A stretch of 64,000 nt of DNA from Akkermansiaceae bacterium (GCA_026421245.1 JAPKDJ010000004.1:1-64000); one strand, 5' to 3'. Shown: positions 27,744 through 38,288, counted from the first letter of the stretch. Made by a program: numbers and translations. The notes: generated from the letters alone by a model not told the origin.

Positions 27744-29021
27744 ATGGACAAACTTCTCGTGCACGGCGGCACCTCTCTTTCCGGTGCCATTAATATCTCC
27801 GGCTCCAAAAACGCCTCTCTCCCCATCCTCGCCGCCGCTCTCCTGACCGATCAACAGGTCATTATCGAGCGCGTCCCCGATGTCTCGGATACCAACTACA
27901 TGCTCCAAATCCTCAGCGCCCTGGGCTGCGAGGTCGAGCGCTACAGCGGCACCGTGAAGATCACCGCTGCTAACATTCACCCGGAGGCCCCCTACGAAAT
28001 CGTTCGTAAAATGCGGGCCTCCATCTGCGTCATGGGCCCACTTCTCGCTCGTCTCGGTCGCGCCAGTGTCTCGATTCCCGGCGGCTGTGTCATCGGCGAC
28101 CGGCCCATCGATCTCCACCTCAAAGGCCTCCAGGCTATCGGTGCCCATATCGATACAGAGGGTGGCAATATTCTTATCGAGGCTAAAGGCGGCCTCAAGG
28201 GTCAAAAAGTCGACCTCCGCGGCAGACACGGGCCCACCGTCCTCGGCACTGACAACCTTATGATGGCGGCCGTCCTTACCCCGGGCACGACCATCATCGA
28301 ATCCGCCGCCTGCGAACCCGAAGTCGTTGACCTCGCCCATTTCCTCAACTCCATGGGTGCTAAAATCGAAGGCGCCGGCACCAGCTGCATCACCATCGAA
28401 GGTGTCACCTCTCTTGGAGGCACCCACCACACCGTCATTCCCGACCGCATTGAAGCCGGCACTTTTATGGTCGCCGGAGCGATGGCCAGCGACAACGGCA
28501 TTACCCTCAACCGCATTCGACAGGACCAACTCATCGGAGCCACCGAAAAACTCATCGAAGCCGGACATATCGTCCAATTCAATGACGCCGGAGACAGCGT
28601 CACTGTCAGCCCGGGCGAGACCCCCCAAGGCTGCTCCATCACCACCGCCCCACATCCCGGTTTTCCCACCGACATGCAGGCCCAATTCACCGCCATGTTT
28701 GCCACCACCTCCGGCATCTCGGTCATCGAAGACACCATCTTCCCCCAGCGCTTCATGCACTGCGCCGAACTCACCCGCATGGGTGCCGATATCAGCGTCG
28801 ATAGTGGCTCTGCCGTCGTCCACGGCGTTGGGCAACTCAGCGCCGCTCCTGTCATGGCTTCCGACCTCCGGGCCTCCGCCGCCCTCGTCCTTGCCGGACT
28901 CAGAGCAAAAGGCACCACCGAGATCAATCGCCTCTACCATATTGACCGTGGATACGAAATGATCGACGAAAAGCTCCTCCAACTCGGAGCCAAAGTCCAA
29001 CGCATGCGCGGAAGCGCCTAG
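27744..29021 (+). CDS. murA: UDP-N-acetylglucosamine 1-carboxyvinyltransferase
   Basis: MurA (425 aa) transfers enolpyruvate from PEP to UDP-GlcNAc, the first committed step of peptidoglycan synthesis. The N-terminal SGAINISGSKNASLPILAAA and the active-site loop SIPGGCVIGDRPIDLHL are canonical. The loop has Cys rather than Asp, predicting fosfomycin sensitivity. GRHGPTVLGTDNLMMAAVL and the C-terminal RASAALVLAGLRAKG are also typical. A cell-wall function fits a verrucomicrobial cell with peptidoglycan. A 511-aa antisense ORF covers this gene and is a codon-bias shadow. Confidence 0.95.
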   Translation: MDKLLVHGGTSLSGAINISGSKNASLPILAAALLTDQQVIIERVPDVSDTNYMLQILSALGCEVERYSGTVKITAANIHPEAPYEIVRKMRASICVMGPLLARLGRASVSIPGGCVIGDRPIDLHLKGLQAIGAHIDTEGGNILIEAKGGLKGQKVDLRGRHGPTVLGTDNLMMAAVLTPGTTIIESAACEPEVVDLAHFLNSMGAKIEGAGTSCITIEGVTSLGGTHHTVIPDRIEAGTFMVAGAMASDNGITLNRIRQDQLIGATEKLIEAGHIVQFNDAGDSVTVSPGETPQGCSITTAPHPGFPTDMQAQFTAMFATTSGISVIEDTIFPQRFMHCAELTRMGADISVDSGSAVVHGVGQLSAAPVMASDLRASAALVLAGLRAKGTTEINRLYHIDRGYEMIDEKLLQLGAKVQRMRGSA

Positions 29022-29080
29022 CAAAAACAAGGAAGGCCGGCCTCTCCGACCGTCCAACTCCCTTGTTCCCGCATTCGCCA

Positions 29081-29473
29081 CTATCGTAGCTCTATCCGCC
29101 CTTTGTGCTGACTTACCACATCGATGGCATCTCCACCACGCACGGTTTCGAGCGCAAAAAGATACCATCCCCACTCAGAATCGTAGAAAAAAGTTCGCGT
29201 CTGAATCGTGCGCCGCCGACCCCCGTTTCCAATCAAGGGCGCGATAAAAGTCACGCAAATCCCGCCTTTCACCGTAGTGATCTCATCCTCCAGCTGTCGA
29301 TCAACCACCTTCATCGGCCCCACCGTGACCTCTTTTTCACGAATCTGATTGGACTCCGCAATGAGCTTCGCTGCCAATTCCCTCTTCAATTGAGAATTCG
29401 CAGCATGAGCTTGGCTTGAAAAAACCAAAACGAATTCCAAAAGGGACAACATAAGACGGACTGAAGCTGTCAT
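29081..29473 (-). CDS. Secreted small protein of unknown function
   Basis: The protein has 130 aa from the ATG at 29473, with a signal peptide ending in SSQAHA (MTASVRLMLSLLEFVLVFSS). The mature part has an alpha-helical Lys/Glu segment (KRELAAKLIAESNQ). A beta-rich part follows, with GGICVTFIAPLIGNGGRRR and FFYDSEWGWYLFALET. No family is recognised. It converges on murA with a 59-bp gap and diverges from the second glutamate synthase gene. Confidence 0.6.
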   Translation of the reverse strand: MTASVRLMLSLLEFVLVFSSQAHAANSQLKRELAAKLIAESNQIREKEVTVGPMKVVDRQLEDEITTVKGGICVTFIAPLIGNGGRRRTIQTRTFFYDSEWGWYLFALETVRGGDAIDVVSQHKGRIELR

Positions 29474-29630
29474 GATCATACTAAGACGGTCGATTTCGGA
29501 AGAAATTCACCCTTTTGCACAGAATACCCCTGTGTGAAGTTCCACTTGGCAACTCCCTCCACCCGACCTTAATCTCCCGCCCCCTCCGGGAGGCACAATT
29601 CCTGCTGTTTCCCCATACGACTTTCCGACC

Positions 29631-32600
29631 ATGAAATTCTACGATCCACGTCATACTCCTGACACCTCCGGCACGCTTCACGAATGGAGCAACGAAACCG
29701 CAAACTGCGGAATGGGAGCGATCGCCAATTTGCGTGGAGAAAAATCATACGACATCATCGACTATGCCCTGACTTCGGTCTGCAACATGACCCACCGGGG
29801 CGCGGTCGACGCGGATATGAAAACCGGCGATGGCTCCGGTGTCCTTTGCCAGATTCCCCTTCCCCTTTTTGGAAAAGTCGCCGCCCGGTTCGGCTTCACC
29901 GGCGACCCTGCTGACCTTGGCGTCGGTGTCTTTTTTCTCCCTGAAGGAATTGCCGCTAATATCAGATCTTTTACCGAGTCCGTTCTCACCCGCCGGAAGA
30001 TCCCCTTCCTCGGATGGCGTGAAGTGCCCGTGAATCCGGACGAACTTGGCGACCTCGCTCGCCTCACCCAACCTGAGATCATCCACCTTCTCATCAGCCG
30101 CCCTGCTGATGTCGATGCCGATCACTTTGAGCGACTCCTCTTCCTGGTCCGCCGTGAAATCGAACGCGAGTTCAAGTCCGAGGCAGCCTTTTACATCCCC
30201 ACCCTTTCCAGCCGTCTTATTAGCTATAAGGGACTCGCCATGCCCGCCACCCTCCGCGCCTTTTACCGCGATCTTCAAGACTCTGATTTCCAAACCGGCA
30301 TCTCCCTCTACCACCAGCGGTTCTCGACCAACACCTTTCCGGCCTGGCCTCTCGGACAACCCTTCCGCATGATGTGTCACAACGGTGAAATCAACACCGT
30401 CCGGGGAAACCGCAATTGGATGGCCTCCCGAGAGGAATTCTTCGAATCAGAAATCTGGGGAGACGACATCGAGCTCCTCAAAAACCTCATGCTCGAAGGC
30501 GAGTCCGACTCATCTTCACTTGACCATGCCCTTGAGCTGCTCGTCCTCTCAGGCCGTCGTATCGAGCACGCCATGTGTATGCTCGTTCCCCCGGCTTTCC
30601 GCCATGACCAGGAAATCTCCGAAGAAGTCCGAGCCTTTTATAACTACATCCGCTCTTTCTCGGAACCATGGGATGGCCCTGCCGGTCTCTGCTTTACCGA
30701 TGGCCGCAAGCTCTGCGCTGGTCTCGACCGAAATGGGCTCCGGCCTTCCCGCTTCACCCTCACCGAGGACGGGCTCCTTTACATCGGCTCGGAGTCAGGC
30801 GCGATCGTTCTTCCCGACTCCAAGATCACCCACCGCGGCCGACTTGGACCGGGACAAATGCTCTCGGCCGACACCCTCACCGGAGAGGTCCTCTTCGATC
30901 GAGAGATCAAGGAACAACTTGCCGCCCAGAAGCCCTACGCCAAGTGGGTCGACAAGAATCGAGTCGAACTCAAATCGTTCACATCTCACGCGGCTCTCGT
31001 TCCAACCCTCGACTTCGATCCGGTTGAACTCTCCCGCCAACAAGTCACCCATGGCGTGACCAAGGAGGACCTCGATATGGTCTTTCCTCCCATGATCAAG
31101 GGAGCCCAGGAAGCCGTCTTCTCGATGGGAGACGACATTCCGCTCGCTCCGCTCTCCCGCTACCCGCGTCTCCTCTTCACCTACTTTAAGCAGCTTTTCG
31201 CGCAGGTGACCAACCCACCCATCGACCCTATCCGTGAATGGGCAGTCATGACCCTCGGCGCCGGACTTGGACCTGAGCAAAACCTCCTCACCGAAACCCC
31301 TGAGCACGCCCGGATTCTGCAACTCGAATCAGCTCTCCTTTTCGAACAGGAATTGGAAACCATCATCAAGCGCAAGGAACACGGATTCTCAAGTCAGGTC
31401 ATCGACACCACCTGGCTAATCTCCGAAGGGGGGGCTGGTCTTAAGTCATCCCTCGACCGCATCTGCGCTGAGGCCGAAGAAGCGGTGAACAACAAGATCG
31501 AGATTCTCATTCTCTCCGACCGCGCCACTTCCTCAGATCGCGTTCCCATCCCCTCTCTCCTCGCCACCGGATCGGTTCACCATCATCTCAACCGCTGCCG
31601 CAAGCGCCTTCGCACCTCCCTCGTCATCGACACCGGCGAAGCCCGTGACACTCATCAAATCGCCTGCCTCTTTGGTTTCGGTGCGACCGCAGTGTGCCCA
31701 TACCTCGGCTATGCCACCGTGCGTCAGATTGTCGCAACCGATACCAAGAAGAAGCTTGGTGACGACATCACACCTGAGGTCGCCATGGCAAACTACCGCA
31801 AGGCTCTCGAAAAAGGCCTTCTCAAGATCATGTCCAAGATGGGCATCTCCGTCCTCAATTCTTACCAGGGCGCCCAAATCTTCGAAGCCCTCGGAGTTGG
31901 CAAGGAAGTGGTCAAATATGCCTTCATCGGCGTTCATTCTCGTATCGGAGGAGTTGGCTTCAGCGAGATTGCTGAAGAATCCCTCGTTCGTCACCGCGCA
32001 GCCTTCCAGAGCGACGTCATCAAAGGAAAAACCCTCGATCTCGGAGACCCCGGCTACAACCGCTACCGCAAATCGGGAGAAGCACATGCGATCACCACCG
32101 ACGTCATCAAAAACTTCCACACCTTCGTCCGTGACGGAAAAAAAGAAGCCTACGATGACTATGTCAAAGTAACCCTCGAGAACGATCCCATCACGATCAA
32201 AGATATCCTCGATTTCAAGGTTCCCGCTTCTGGCGTGCCGCTTGACGAGGTTGAGCCTGCTGAAGAAATTGTGAAGCGCTTCACCACTGCCGCCATGTCC
32301 ATGGGAGCCCTCTCACCTGAGGCCCACGAAACTCTCGCCATTGCCATGAACCGTATTGGTGGCAAGTCCGATTCCGGCGAAGGCGGCGAGGATCCACGCC
32401 GCTTCAAGCCATACCCAAATGGCGACTCTGCCCGCTCCTACATTAAACAGATCGCCAGCGGTCGCTTCGGAGTCTCGGCCCACTACCTCGTCAATGCAGA
32501 CGAACTGGAAATCAAAATGGCCCAGGGTGCCAAGCCCGGTGAAGGCGGCCAACTCCCCGGGCACAAGGTCAACGCCCTCATCGCGCGTCTTCGGAACACC

Positions 32601-34217
32601 CAGCCCGGCGTGCAGCTCATCTCTCCTCCCCCGCACCACGACATCTACTCTATCGAGGACCTCGCCCAACTCATTCACGACCTCAAGGAAGTGAACCCGC
32701 GCGCCAAAGTCACCGTGAAACTGGTTGCCGAATCCGGAGTCGGAACTGTCGCCGCTGGATGCGCCAAGGCGAGCGCCGACAATGTCCTCATCTCCGGACA
32801 CGATGGCGGAACCGCCGCTTCTCCGCTCTCGAGCACGAAACATGCCGGGCTTCCCTGGGAACTCGGAATCTCCGAGGCCCATCAGGTCCTCATGATGAAC
32901 AAGCTCCGCAACAACATCACCCTGCGCACCGATGGCGGACTCCGCACGGGACGTGATGTCATCATCGCAGCCATTCTGGGCGCCGAGCAAATGAACTTTG
33001 GAACCATCGCCATGATCGCAATGGGCTGCGTCTACGTCCGTAAATGCCACCTCAACAACTGTCCAGTTGGAGTCGCCACCACCAACCCGAAGTGGCGCGC
33101 CAAGTTCAAGGGCACTCCCGATCACGTCGTGAACTTCATGATGGGAGTCGCCGGGGAAGCGCGCGAAATCATGGCCTCTCTCGGAGTTCGTTCCATGAAC
33201 GAACTGATCGGGCGTCCCCAGAAGTTCCTCGCACAACGCGAGGTCCCCGATCATCCCAAAGCCAATACGCTTGATCTCAGAAAGGTTCTGTCCGACAAGG
33301 CCGACGAAAAGGCTATCCGCATTTGCAACCAGGAGCGCAACGATGGCATTCATAAACCCGCTCTCGACCTCGACATTCTCAAAGATCTCGCGGCTCACAC
33401 CGGCACCGCCGATGGCGAAAACCCGACAACCGGCCTCATGGATCGAGGCCCCTTCGTCAAGGAATACGAAGTCGTCAATACCGATCGTAATATTGGCACC
33501 CGAACTGCCGGGCGCGTTGCCGAGGTTTACGAAAACCATGGCCTACTTGCCAAATCGATCGACCTCACCTTCCGCGGCTCGGCCGGTCAATCCTTCGGAA
33601 CCTTCCTTTGTGGTGGCATCAAGCTCACCCTCATCGGAGAAGGAAACGACTATGTCGGCAAAGGCATGAGCAATGGAGAAATTATCGTGCGCCCATCAAA
33701 CGAAACGAACCCCGATTACATCGCCGCCAAGAACTCCATCGTCGGCAACACCTGCCTCTACGGAGCCACCGGCGGCAGGCTCTTCGTCAACGGTCGCGCT
33801 GGCGAACGCTTCTGTGTGCGTAACTCCGGTTCCACCTCGGTCTGTGAAGGCGTCGGCGATCATGGTTGCGAATACATGACCAACGGCCTCACTGTCATCC
33901 TTGGCCTCACCGGGAAGAACTTCGGGGCAGGGATGTCAGGCGGCACCGCCTACATCTATGATATCGACGGCAAGTTCCAGAGCCGAATCAACCCCGAGAT
34001 GGTCGTCGCCCGCCCCGTAAAGCGCGAACAGGACCTCGCCGAGGTGAAGGCACTCATCGAACAGCATGCCGAGAAGACCGACTCACCAGGAGCCAAAGAA
34101 CTTCTCGCTGACTGGGACAATACTCTGAACAAACTCATTCGCGTCATCGCGAAAGAGAAATACGACCTCGAGCAGGCCGAACAGCAGCACGAGGACGCTG
34201 ATGGCGTAATGGCCTAA
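29631..34217 (+). CDS. Glutamate synthase large subunit, second orphan copy
   Basis: This complete 1528-aa GOGAT large subunit has the amidotransferase nucleophile at Cys26 in ETANCGMGAIANLRG and the synthase domain motif AAMSMGALSPEAHETLAIA. KPGEGGQLPGHK, the 3Fe-4S ligands C-x5-C-x4-C (GCVYVRKCHLNNCPVG) and a C-terminal GMSGGTAYIYDIDGKF are also present. No small subunit gene is adjacent. It is only moderately similar to the gltB at 2239-6918: the sequence around the nucleophile is clearly different. It may share GltD, use ferredoxin directly (GltS-like), or use another donor. A 6-bp GC hairpin (29574-29592) sits in its leader. An intrinsic-type hairpin follows the stop. Confidence 0.93.
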   Translation: MKFYDPRHTPDTSGTLHEWSNETANCGMGAIANLRGEKSYDIIDYALTSVCNMTHRGAVDADMKTGDGSGVLCQIPLPLFGKVAARFGFTGDPADLGVGVFFLPEGIAANIRSFTESVLTRRKIPFLGWREVPVNPDELGDLARLTQPEIIHLLISRPADVDADHFERLLFLVRREIEREFKSEAAFYIPTLSSRLISYKGLAMPATLRAFYRDLQDSDFQTGISLYHQRFSTNTFPAWPLGQPFRMMCHNGEINTVRGNRNWMASREEFFESEIWGDDIELLKNLMLEGESDSSSLDHALELLVLSGRRIEHAMCMLVPPAFRHDQEISEEVRAFYNYIRSFSEPWDGPAGLCFTDGRKLCAGLDRNGLRPSRFTLTEDGLLYIGSESGAIVLPDSKITHRGRLGPGQMLSADTLTGEVLFDREIKEQLAAQKPYAKWVDKNRVELKSFTSHAALVPTLDFDPVELSRQQVTHGVTKEDLDMVFPPMIKGAQEAVFSMGDDIPLAPLSRYPRLLFTYFKQLFAQVTNPPIDPIREWAVMTLGAGLGPEQNLLTETPEHARILQLESALLFEQELETIIKRKEHGFSSQVIDTTWLISEGGAGLKSSLDRICAEAEEAVNNKIEILILSDRATSSDRVPIPSLLATGSVHHHLNRCRKRLRTSLVIDTGEARDTHQIACLFGFGATAVCPYLGYATVRQIVATDTKKKLGDDITPEVAMANYRKALEKGLLKIMSKMGISVLNSYQGAQIFEALGVGKEVVKYAFIGVHSRIGGVGFSEIAEESLVRHRAAFQSDVIKGKTLDLGDPGYNRYRKSGEAHAITTDVIKNFHTFVRDGKKEAYDDYVKVTLENDPITIKDILDFKVPASGVPLDEVEPAEEIVKRFTTAAMSMGALSPEAHETLAIAMNRIGGKSDSGEGGEDPRRFKPYPNGDSARSYIKQIASGRFGVSAHYLVNADELEIKMAQGAKPGEGGQLPGHKVNALIARLRNTQPGVQLISPPPHHDIYSIEDLAQLIHDLKEVNPRAKVTVKLVAESGVGTVAAGCAKASADNVLISGHDGGTAASPLSSTKHAGLPWELGISEAHQVLMMNKLRNNITLRTDGGLRTGRDVIIAAILGAEQMNFGTIAMIAMGCVYVRKCHLNNCPVGVATTNPKWRAKFKGTPDHVVNFMMGVAGEAREIMASLGVRSMNELIGRPQKFLAQREVPDHPKANTLDLRKVLSDKADEKAIRICNQERNDGIHKPALDLDILKDLAAHTGTADGENPTTGLMDRGPFVKEYEVVNTDRNIGTRTAGRVAEVYENHGLLAKSIDLTFRGSAGQSFGTFLCGGIKLTLIGEGNDYVGKGMSNGEIIVRPSNETNPDYIAAKNSIVGNTCLYGATGGRLFVNGRAGERFCVRNSGSTSVCEGVGDHGCEYMTNGLTVILGLTGKNFGAGMSGGTAYIYDIDGKFQSRINPEMVVARPVKREQDLAEVKALIEQHAEKTDSPGAKELLADWDNTLNKLIRVIAKEKYDLEQAEQQHEDADGVMA

Positions 34218-34230
34218 GCCTCGAAAACAG

Positions 34231-34264
34231 GCCATGGAAAACCCTCTTAAGGGGTTTCCATGGC
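34231..34264 (+). terminator. Strong hairpin after the orphan glutamate synthase gene
   Basis: GCCATGGAAA and TTTCCATGGC pair over 10 bp. An inner CCC/GGG extends the stem, giving a hairpin of ~14 bp with a short loop. It lies 14 bp after the stop codon and 25 bp before apt. The downstream sequence is only weakly T-rich (tgtctttct). Confidence 0.65.
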
Positions 34265-34288
34265 TGTCTTTCTGATTAGAGTGACGCC

Positions 34289-34813
34289 ATGTTGACTGCC
34301 GCCGATTTAGACGCCGCCATCCGAGATGTCCCGGATTTCCCCAAGCCGGGAATTCTTTTCAAGGACATCACCCCCATCCTCGGAGATCCGAGCCTTTTCA
34401 AAGCTTCCCTTGAGCTCCTCGCTGAAACGGCAGAAGGTGAAAAAATCGATAAAGTCGTCGGGATCGATGCCCGTGGCTTCATCTTTGCAGCGGGCGTGGC
34501 ACAGATTCTTGGCGCGGGCTTCGTCCCTGTGCGTAAGAAGGGCAAACTCCCTTGGACCACCCATCAAATGGCCTACAGCCTCGAATACGGGGAAGACGTT
34601 GTCGAAATTCATGCTGATGCGGTGAAGCCCGGTGAAAAGATTCTCCTCGTTGATGATCTCCTCGCGACCGGTGGCACAGCCGATGCTGCCATCAAACTCC
34701 TCAAAGCACTCGATGCCGATATCGTGGGTGTTTCTTTTTTGATCGAACTCGCCGACCTCAAGGGCCGCGATGTTCTTGCCCATCCTAACATTCATTCCAT
34801 CCTCAGCTACTAG
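34289..34813 (+). CDS. apt: Adenine phosphoribosyltransferase
   Basis: Apt (174 aa) converts adenine and PRPP to AMP in purine salvage. The N-terminal IRDVPDFPKPGILFKDITPI is the hallmark of the family. GIDARGFIFAAGVA follows, and the PRPP loop is ILLVDDLLATGGTADAAIKL (~residues 117-136). The length is typical. It is separated from the glutamate synthase gene by a hairpin, and its stop is 3 bp before the pgi start. apt and pgi are therefore a two-gene unit. Confidence 0.95.
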   Translation: MLTAADLDAAIRDVPDFPKPGILFKDITPILGDPSLFKASLELLAETAEGEKIDKVVGIDARGFIFAAGVAQILGAGFVPVRKKGKLPWTTHQMAYSLEYGEDVVEIHADAVKPGEKILLVDDLLATGGTADAAIKLLKALDADIVGVSFLIELADLKGRDVLAHPNIHSILSY

Positions 34814-34816
34814 CTC

Positions 34817-36367
34817 ATGACCTTCGAAAAATATTCCGATACCCTTCTCCGCAGCCCTGATCTGGGATTCAGTCTCGATCTTTCTCGCATGGATATCACG
34901 GATGATTTCACGAAAAAGATGCAGCCCCAAATTGAGAAAGCTTTTGCTGATCTCAAGGAATTGGAAGCCGGAGAAATCGCAAATCCCGACGAAGGCCGCA
35001 TGGTCGGCCATTACTGGCTGCGCAATCCCGACCTCGCTCCCAGCGACGAGATACGGCAACAAATCACCGAACCCATTGCAGCGATTAAAGAGTTCGCCTC
35101 GATGATTCCAACCGGCGAAATTGCTCCCCCATCCGGCGGCGTCTTTAAAAACATTCTGATCATCGGAATCGGTGGCTCTGCTTTGGGGCCTCAACTCATC
35201 AATGATGCTCTTGGTCAGCTTGATGAAATCCAACCCTACTTCTTCGACAACACTGACCCAGACGGGATGGATCGCGATCTCGCCGCCATCGGCAGGGATC
35301 TCGACAAGACCCTTGCCGTGGTCATTTCAAAGTCCGGCGGAACGTCCGAGACCCGAAATGGCATGTTCGAAGCAAAGCACGCCTATGAAGAGGCGGGACT
35401 CGATTTCGCAAAGCACGCCATCGCAGTCACCGGCGAAGGTTCCAAGCTCGATAATTTCGCACGGGAAGAAGGCTTCGTTACCACCTTCCCGATGGAAGAC
35501 TGGGTGGGTGGTCGCACCTCGATTCTATCCACCGTCGGGATTGTTCCAATGGCCATTCAAGACATCGACTTTGAAGGGATGCTCGCCGGAGCCAAGGAAA
35601 TGGACGAGATGACCCGATCCACCAACGTCACAAACAACCCCGCGATGCGCCTCGCCCTCGCCTGGCACCACGAAGGGAACGGGAAAGGCGACCGCGATAT
35701 GGTCGTGCTTCCCTACAAAGATTCTCTGGTTCTCTTCTCCAAGTATCTTCAACAACTCATCATGGAGTCGCTCGGGAAGGCGGAAGACCTTGATGGCAAT
35801 TCCGTCAACCAGGGTATCGCCGTCTACGGAAACAAGGGCTCAACCGACCAGCATGCTTACGTTCAGCAATTGCGTGACGGATTACACAACTTCTTCGCCA
35901 CCTTCATTGAGGTTCGCAGAGGCCGTGATGGCGATTCAATCACGGTGGAAGGTGAAAACACCTCCGCAGATTATCTTCAGGGCTTCCTCCGTGGAACCCG
36001 TCGTGCCTTGTATGAAAATGGCCGCCGCTCGGTGCTCATTTCCATTGAAGAAGTCACTCCACGATCGCTGGGTCATCTTATCGCCCTTTTTGAGCGAACC
36101 GTCACTTTTTATGCCTCTCTCGTGAACATCAACGCCTATCACCAACCGGGCGTGGAAGCGGGCAAGGCTGCCGCCACCGAGTTTCTCGATATGCTCAACG
36201 AAGTTCGAGGTCATCTCACTGCAGATCACAAGAGCGCCGTCGATGTCGCCACCGCAATTAGCGGCGACCCCGAAGACGTCTTCCACGCTCTGGTGCATCT
36301 CGCAGCGAACGGTGAAGCCACCCATTCACGGGGAGAAAACCCAATGGACGACCGATTTTCCCTCTAG
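34817..36367 (+). CDS. pgi: Glucose-6-phosphate isomerase
   Basis: Pgi (516 aa) interconverts glucose-6-phosphate and fructose-6-phosphate. Motifs: [18 protein letters not shown] (phosphate-binding), [15 protein letters not shown], and [16 protein letters not shown]. In the last the catalytic His region reads STDQH. The C-terminal [17 protein letters not shown] is the conserved helix with catalytic Lys. The family form resembles the shorter bacterial/archaeal Pgi with GSTDQH rather than the longer E. coli type. The stop codon overlaps the stop of the convergent small ORF. Confidence 0.94.
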   Translation: MTFEKYSDTLLRSPDLGFSLDLSRMDITDDFTKKMQPQIEKAFADLKELEAGEIANPDEGRMVGHYWLRNPDLAPSDEIRQQITEPIAAIKEFASMIPTGEIAPPSGGVFKNILIIGIGGSALGPQLINDALGQLDEIQPYFFDNTDPDGMDRDLAAIGRDLDKTLAVVISKSGGTSETRNGMFEAKHAYEEAGLDFAKHAIAVTGEGSKLDNFAREEGFVTTFPMEDWVGGRTSILSTVGIVPMAIQDIDFEGMLAGAKEMDEMTRSTNVTNNPAMRLALAWHHEGNGKGDRDMVVLPYKDSLVLFSKYLQQLIMESLGKAEDLDGNSVNQGIAVYGNKGSTDQHAYVQQLRDGLHNFFATFIEVRRGRDGDSITVEGENTSADYLQGFLRGTRRALYENGRRSVLISIEEVTPRSLGHLIALFERTVTFYASLVNINAYHQPGVEAGKAAATEFLDMLNEVRGHLTADHKSAVDVATAISGDPEDVFHALVHLAANGEATHSRGENPMDDRFSL

Positions 36368-36606
36368 CCCAAAAGAAGGTCGTGGCGTTCTAAACGCCGA
36401 AGAAATTCATGGACGCATTCGGGGCCGTAGAGCTTCCGAAAACTCCACTCGTTTTTTTCGCGCTCAACTTGATCGACGAGATCAACATCAATGAGACGAC
36501 GTCCCACCTCAAACATGATTTCGTAGAGGGGGCGATCATTCTCAAATGATCTCAGCGTAGTGGACCAAGTCATACCTCGCTCGGGTTTCCCAAAATACCG
36601 AATCAT
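36364..36606 (-). CDS. Conserved-looking small protein, unknown
   Basis: The protein has about 80 aa from the ATG at 36606. Its composition is protein-like and acidic/aromatic: [20 protein letters not shown] at the C-terminus and [19 protein letters not shown] in the middle. No known domain is recognised. It converges with pgi, with the stop codons overlapping within ctag. The alternative start at 36627 adds seven residues. Confidence 0.45.
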   Translation of the reverse strand: MIRYFGKPERGMTWSTTLRSFENDRPLYEIMFEVGRRLIDVDLVDQVEREKNEWSFRKLYGPECVHEFLRRLERHDLLLG

Positions 36607-36627
36607 GAATTTACTCCAACAGCTCAT

Positions 36628-36971
36628 CGCTTAAGACAACCGGGCTGGAAAAACCGCTCCATTCCCCAAACTCCTCCAGAGCCTCGACAGATCAAGTCAA
36701 CTTCAGCAACTGTCCGCGCCCGGTGAAACACTGCACGATAGTTCAGCGATTCCATGCGCAGGCACCACTGCCGAAAAGAGGCTCAGGCCCCGCAGGCTAT
36801 TTTTCGGCATTCTCGATGGTCAGATTCCGAAAAAGGCCTTCAGCACTTCTCAAGCCGCACATTCATTCACGTGAATAACCTCTCTCATTTTCGCGATCTA
36901 ATTTCAAAGTCGGGAGTCTTTAAAAAGACAAAATTCCTGCAGTAATTTATAAAAAACTAGGATACTTACGA
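36628..36971. other. Intergenic region upstream of the NHL-repeat gene
   Basis: No gene is seen. An inverted repeat GCCGAAAA/TTTTCGGC (36770-36808, 23-bp loop) and a partial copy of the dispersed repeat (36921-36944) are the only structures. An AT-rich tract with TATAAA at ~36946 lies 25 bp before the next start and could be a promoter element. Confidence 0.45.
36921..36944 (+). repeat. Dispersed repeat, partial copy D
   Basis: On the plus strand, TAAAAAGACAAAATTCCTGC followed by AGTA matches the core of copies A and B. It lies about 28 bp before the ATG of the NHL gene and in the same relative orientation as copy B. The GC-rich arm (CTCAAGCGC) is not conserved here. Confidence 0.4.
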
Positions 36972-38288
36972 ATGATGACTTGGAAGGCTCTCTTTTTTAC
37001 CCTGAGTGTCATTCATGGTGCAACAGCATCCGAGATAGGTGTTTTAGAGCGTTATACGACCCTGCGAACCATTGCCGGCCTCGGAAATCAAGAGGACGGG
37101 AATTTCTGGCAAGCCCGCTTCGAAGGAAGTAATCCCCGCTTGGTTGAACTCTCAAATCCCCACGACTGTGGAACGGACGCCTACGGAAGAGTCTATATCG
37201 TCGACAAGGAATCCCATAGCGTGCTGCGTGTCAGCGCCGATGGTGCGGAAATCATCACAGTCGCGGGAACTCACTCCTCCGGGAATGCTCCGGACACTTC
37301 AGTTTCCGCCACTTCAGGCCCACTTTCCAATCCAAACGGACTCCATGTTTTTGCAGACGGACGTTTTCTCATCCTCGATACCGACAATCGAAAGGTCCGC
37401 AGCGTTGATCAAGACGGGATGATGACAACCCTTTTCACCTACCCCGCCGGTTTTGGAACCGGGCGTGGATTGATTACCTCACCATTGGGAGACGAGGTTT
37501 ATTTTTGTGGCGAGTTTATTTCCGCAAGCCAACAAAACGTGAAGCGATGGTCGGCAGAAGATGGTTTCACCACGGTGGCAGGAATCAACCCCGGAACCAG
37601 AGGTTTGGGCAACCTCGACCTTGGCCCACAGGGGGCTCTCTTTGTGACCAGTGCCGGAGATCATCGGGTTTTCAAGATTCCATCCGGCGGTTCCCCTATC
37701 GTTGTGGCCGGAAATGGCTCCACCGATGGAAATCTGATCAGTGGAGCTTTGGCCACCTCCGTTTCACTCGATCGCGTCCGGGGAATAGCAGTTCTTCATG
37801 ATGGTTCCTTTTTCGTCGCAACCCAGAAAGGAGGGGATGTTTGGTGGGTCGATAACGGCCCGGCCAACGACGGCGTTGGGCGAAGAATCCATCTCTTCGT
37901 AAACGGGTCCCGTAGCGGCAACATCAAATCAGGCGATGACCAGCTCCGCACGGGAGGAGCGGACCGGATTTCAGAGCCTCGCGCCATCAACTTGGCCAGC
38001 AATGGAGATCTTTTAATCGCCTGCAATGACACCGGTGTGATCAGGGCTGTTCGAAATGTCTGCAAGCCGACGGCCCCGGTTCTCAAGCTAAATCACCCGG
38101 TCCTTACCTGGCAGTCGAACTGGCGGGATCGCTACACCATGGAAGTCTCGGACAACCTACAAGAAGGTTCATGGTCTCCTCTGTCCAGCATCACATCCCC
38201 CTCCAACGGATTTCATTCGCATGTGCTTTCAGAGCCCGCGCCCAGCTTTATTCGCTTCTCTGTTCCTCATCTGGCAGGAGGCCAGTAA
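36972..38288 (+). CDS. Secreted NHL-repeat beta-propeller protein
   Basis: This 438-aa protein has a signal peptide (MMTWKALFFTLSVIHGATAS) followed by NHL-type blades. Each blade has LSNPxGLxxxxDGRxxxxD-like units, for example LSNPHDCGTDAYGRVYIVD, LSNPNGLHVFADGRFLILD and LDLGPQGALFVTSAGDHRV. A C-terminal beta domain, LTWQSNWRDRYTMEVSDNLQ, resembles the C-terminal repeat found on many verrucomicrobial exported proteins. NHL propellers are mostly binding or scaffolding domains, so no enzymatic function is assigned. Confidence 0.8.
   Translation: MMTWKALFFTLSVIHGATASEIGVLERYTTLRTIAGLGNQEDGNFWQARFEGSNPRLVELSNPHDCGTDAYGRVYIVDKESHSVLRVSADGAEIITVAGTHSSGNAPDTSVSATSGPLSNPNGLHVFADGRFLILDTDNRKVRSVDQDGMMTTLFTYPAGFGTGRGLITSPLGDEVYFCGEFISASQQNVKRWSAEDGFTTVAGINPGTRGLGNLDLGPQGALFVTSAGDHRVFKIPSGGSPIVVAGNGSTDGNLISGALATSVSLDRVRGIAVLHDGSFFVATQKGGDVWWVDNGPANDGVGRRIHLFVNGSRSGNIKSGDDQLRTGGADRISEPRAINLASNGDLLIACNDTGVIRAVRNVCKPTAPVLKLNHPVLTWQSNWRDRYTMEVSDNLQEGSWSPLSSITSPSNGFHSHVLSEPAPSFIRFSVPHLAGGQ

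Noticed and set aside
29025-29066. Imperfect inverted repeat after murA (acaagg/ccttgt)
   Set aside because: Stem of only 6 bp with a long interior and no T-run; not called as a terminator.
27639-29174. 511-aa minus-strand ORF opposite murA
   Set aside because: murA on the plus strand is unambiguous; the antisense frame is low-complexity Gly/Asp/Glu/Val.
32313-33539. 408-aa minus-strand ORF opposite the second glutamate synthase
   Set aside because: Same reason: a shadow of a strongly conserved gene.
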